Origin: Clostridiaceae bacterium
GTDB taxonomy: Bacteria > Bacillota > Clostridia > Oscillospirales > Acutalibacteraceae
Direction of reading: 5' to 3'
DNA: 6,692 bases
NCBI GenBank assembly: GCA_904502215.1
Contig: CAJGDQ010000057.1
Location: 1 to 6,692 of the forward strand
Positions 5,576 to 6,692 of the stretch are shown here, in pieces. The position numbers were made by a program, and so were the translations under genes. Below the pieces are notes generated by a model. That model was not told the DNA's origin, made no database searches, and worked only from the letters and a program-made list of their open reading frames with translations. Every line of letters starts with the position of its first letter. Position 1 is the stretch's first letter.

Positions 5576-6692
5576 TTATTTTTTATCAGTAATAATAGCT
5601 TTCCCACCCATATATGGACGCAAAGCCTCAGGGATAAGCACGCTATAATGCTCACCATCAAAGCGAAGATTATTTTCAAGGAATGCAATAAGCATTCTCG
5701 GGGGTGCTACAACGGTATTATTAAGGGTATGAGCTAAATACTTCTTGCCATCCTCACCCTTAACTCTGATACCAAGGCGGCGAGCCTGAGCATCGCCCAA
5801 ATTAGAGCAGGAGCAAACCTCGAAATATTTTTGCTGTTTGGGGCTCCAAGCCTCAACATCATAAGATTTAACCTTTAGGTCAGCAAGGTCTCCTGTGCAG
5901 CATTCAAGAGTTCTAACAGGAATATCAAGACTTCTGAAAAGTTCAACCGAGTAGCTCCACATTTTATGGAACCAATCCATACTCTCCTCAGGCTTGCATA
6001 TAACTATCATTTCCTGTTTCTCAAATTGATGGATACGGTAAATTCCTCTTTCCTCAATTCCGTGAGCTCCCTTTTCCTTGCGGAAGCAGGGTGAATAGCT
6101 TGTTAAAGTTAAGGGAAGCTTCTCCTCGGGGGTAATAGTATCAATAAACTTTCCTATCATAGAATGCTCACTCGTGCCGATAAGATAAAGGTCCTCGCCC
6201 TCTATCTTATACATCATAGCATCCATTTCCTCGAAGCTCATAACGCCGGTTACAACGTTACTTCTAATCATAAAGGGCGGAATGCAATAGGTGAAACCCT
6301 TATCTATCATAAAATCTCTGGCATATGCGGTAACTGCCGAATGAAGACGAGCGATATCACCCATAAGATAATAGAAGCCCTCACCTGCAACTCTGCCTGC
6401 CGATTCTTTATCAATGCCATCAAAAAGCTGCATGATATCAGTATGATAAGGAATTTCAAAGTTAGCCTCAGTTTTCTCGCCAAACTGTTCTACCTCAACA
6501 TTTTCGCTGTCATCCTTACCAACAGGAACGCTTTCGTCCACGATGTTAGGTATCTTCATCTGAATTTCGGTAACCTTTTTCTGAAGCTCGGTTTCTTTCT
6601 CTTCAAGGGCCTTGAGTTCAGCCGCCTGCTCATTAACAAGGCGTTTCATTTCCTCAGCCTCTTCACGCTTGCCCTGACCCATAAGCATACCA
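5576..6692 (-). CDS. serS: Seryl-tRNA synthetase, N-terminus cut by right edge
   Basis: The enzyme charges tRNA-Ser with serine using ATP; it is a cytosolic class II synthetase. About 371 residues are visible, and roughly 50-60 N-terminal residues (the first helix of the tRNA-binding coiled coil) lie beyond the edge. The M codon at 6686-6688 is internal. Counting from that M, residues 1-50 are the second coiled-coil helix, followed by KIPNIVDESVPVGKD, which is typical of SerRS. The serine pocket TSE is at 172-174, motif 2 starts as FRKE (202-205), CTGDLADLKVKSYDVEAW is at 264-281, EVCSCSN is at 290-296, and the end IPEALRPYMGG is at 352-362. Motif 3 is odd: HTLNNTVVAPPRMLIAFLEN (320-339) keeps the arginine (R331) but lacks the glycines of the usual NGSGLAVGR. 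It has its own terminator and no link to the uronate operon. Confidence 0.95.
   Translation of the reverse strand, partial: GMLMGQGKREEAEEMKRLVNEQAAELKALEEKETELQKKVTEIQMKIPNIVDESVPVGKDDSENVEVEQFGEKTEANFEIPYHTDIMQLFDGIDKESAGRVAGEGFYYLMGDIARLHSAVTAYARDFMIDKGFTYCIPPFMIRSNVVTGVMSFEEMDAMMYKIEGEDLYLIGTSEHSMIGKFIDTITPEEKLPLTLTSYSPCFRKEKGAHGIEERGIYRIHQFEKQEMIVICKPEESMDWFHKMWSYSVELFRSLDIPVRTLECCTGDLADLKVKSYDVEAWSPKQQKYFEVCSCSNLGDAQARRLGIRVKGEDGKKYLAHTLNNTVVAPPRMLIAFLENNLRFDGEHYSVLIPEALRPYMGGKAIITDKK

Noticed and set aside
5398..5737. Frames on both strands across the regulator-serS junction
   Set aside because: They run through the end of the AraC gene, the terminator and the end of serS. They are shadows of two solid genes.

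Overview
The window looks like chromosomal DNA from an uncultured Gram-positive anaerobe of the class Clostridia, probably a gut Oscillospirales or Christensenellales-type organism. This is an inference from strong GGAG-type ribosome binding sites, moderately low GC, the Firmicutes-type protein variants, and intrinsic terminators that work in both directions. No mobile element, phage gene, tRNA or rRNA is visible.

Layout from left to right. Bases 1-874 (+) hold the C-terminal part of a DUF1846-family protein that is cut by the left edge. It ends in a perfect 17-bp hairpin terminator (876-913). Next comes an unusual array of small hairpins (913-1089). Its 7-base linker motif appears four times as TCGATAT and then four times in the opposite orientation as ATATCGA. 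Bases 1099-4577 (-) are a tightly packed four-gene operon, transcribed leftward in the order uxuA, SDR-type uxuB, kdgA (eda), kdgK. Bases 4711-5547 (+) encode a divergent AraC-family regulator. A short bidirectional terminator (5545-5572) separates it from serS (5576 to the right edge, -), which lacks its N-terminal start.

The operon encodes the lower hexuronate pathway in full. Fructuronate is reduced to D-mannonate by UxuB, mannonate is dehydrated to 2-keto-3-deoxygluconate (KDG) by UxuA, KDG is phosphorylated to KDPG by KdgK, and KDPG is split to pyruvate and glyceraldehyde 3-phosphate by KdgA. The genes overlap or sit 2-5 bases apart, so they are almost certainly co-transcribed and translationally coupled. 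Uronate isomerase (UxaC), transporters and any polysaccharide lyase or glucuronidase are not in the window.

The 4578-4710 intergenic region holds two good divergent sigma-70-type promoters. Between and across them lies a 15-bp direct repeat with a 21-bp period, about two helical turns. This is the expected layout for an AraC-type operator that activates the uxu promoter and represses the regulator's own promoter.

The main points for a second look are the orientation-switching hairpin array, the shared direct-repeat operator with a very short regulator leader, and the non-canonical motif 3 of the seryl-tRNA synthetase.
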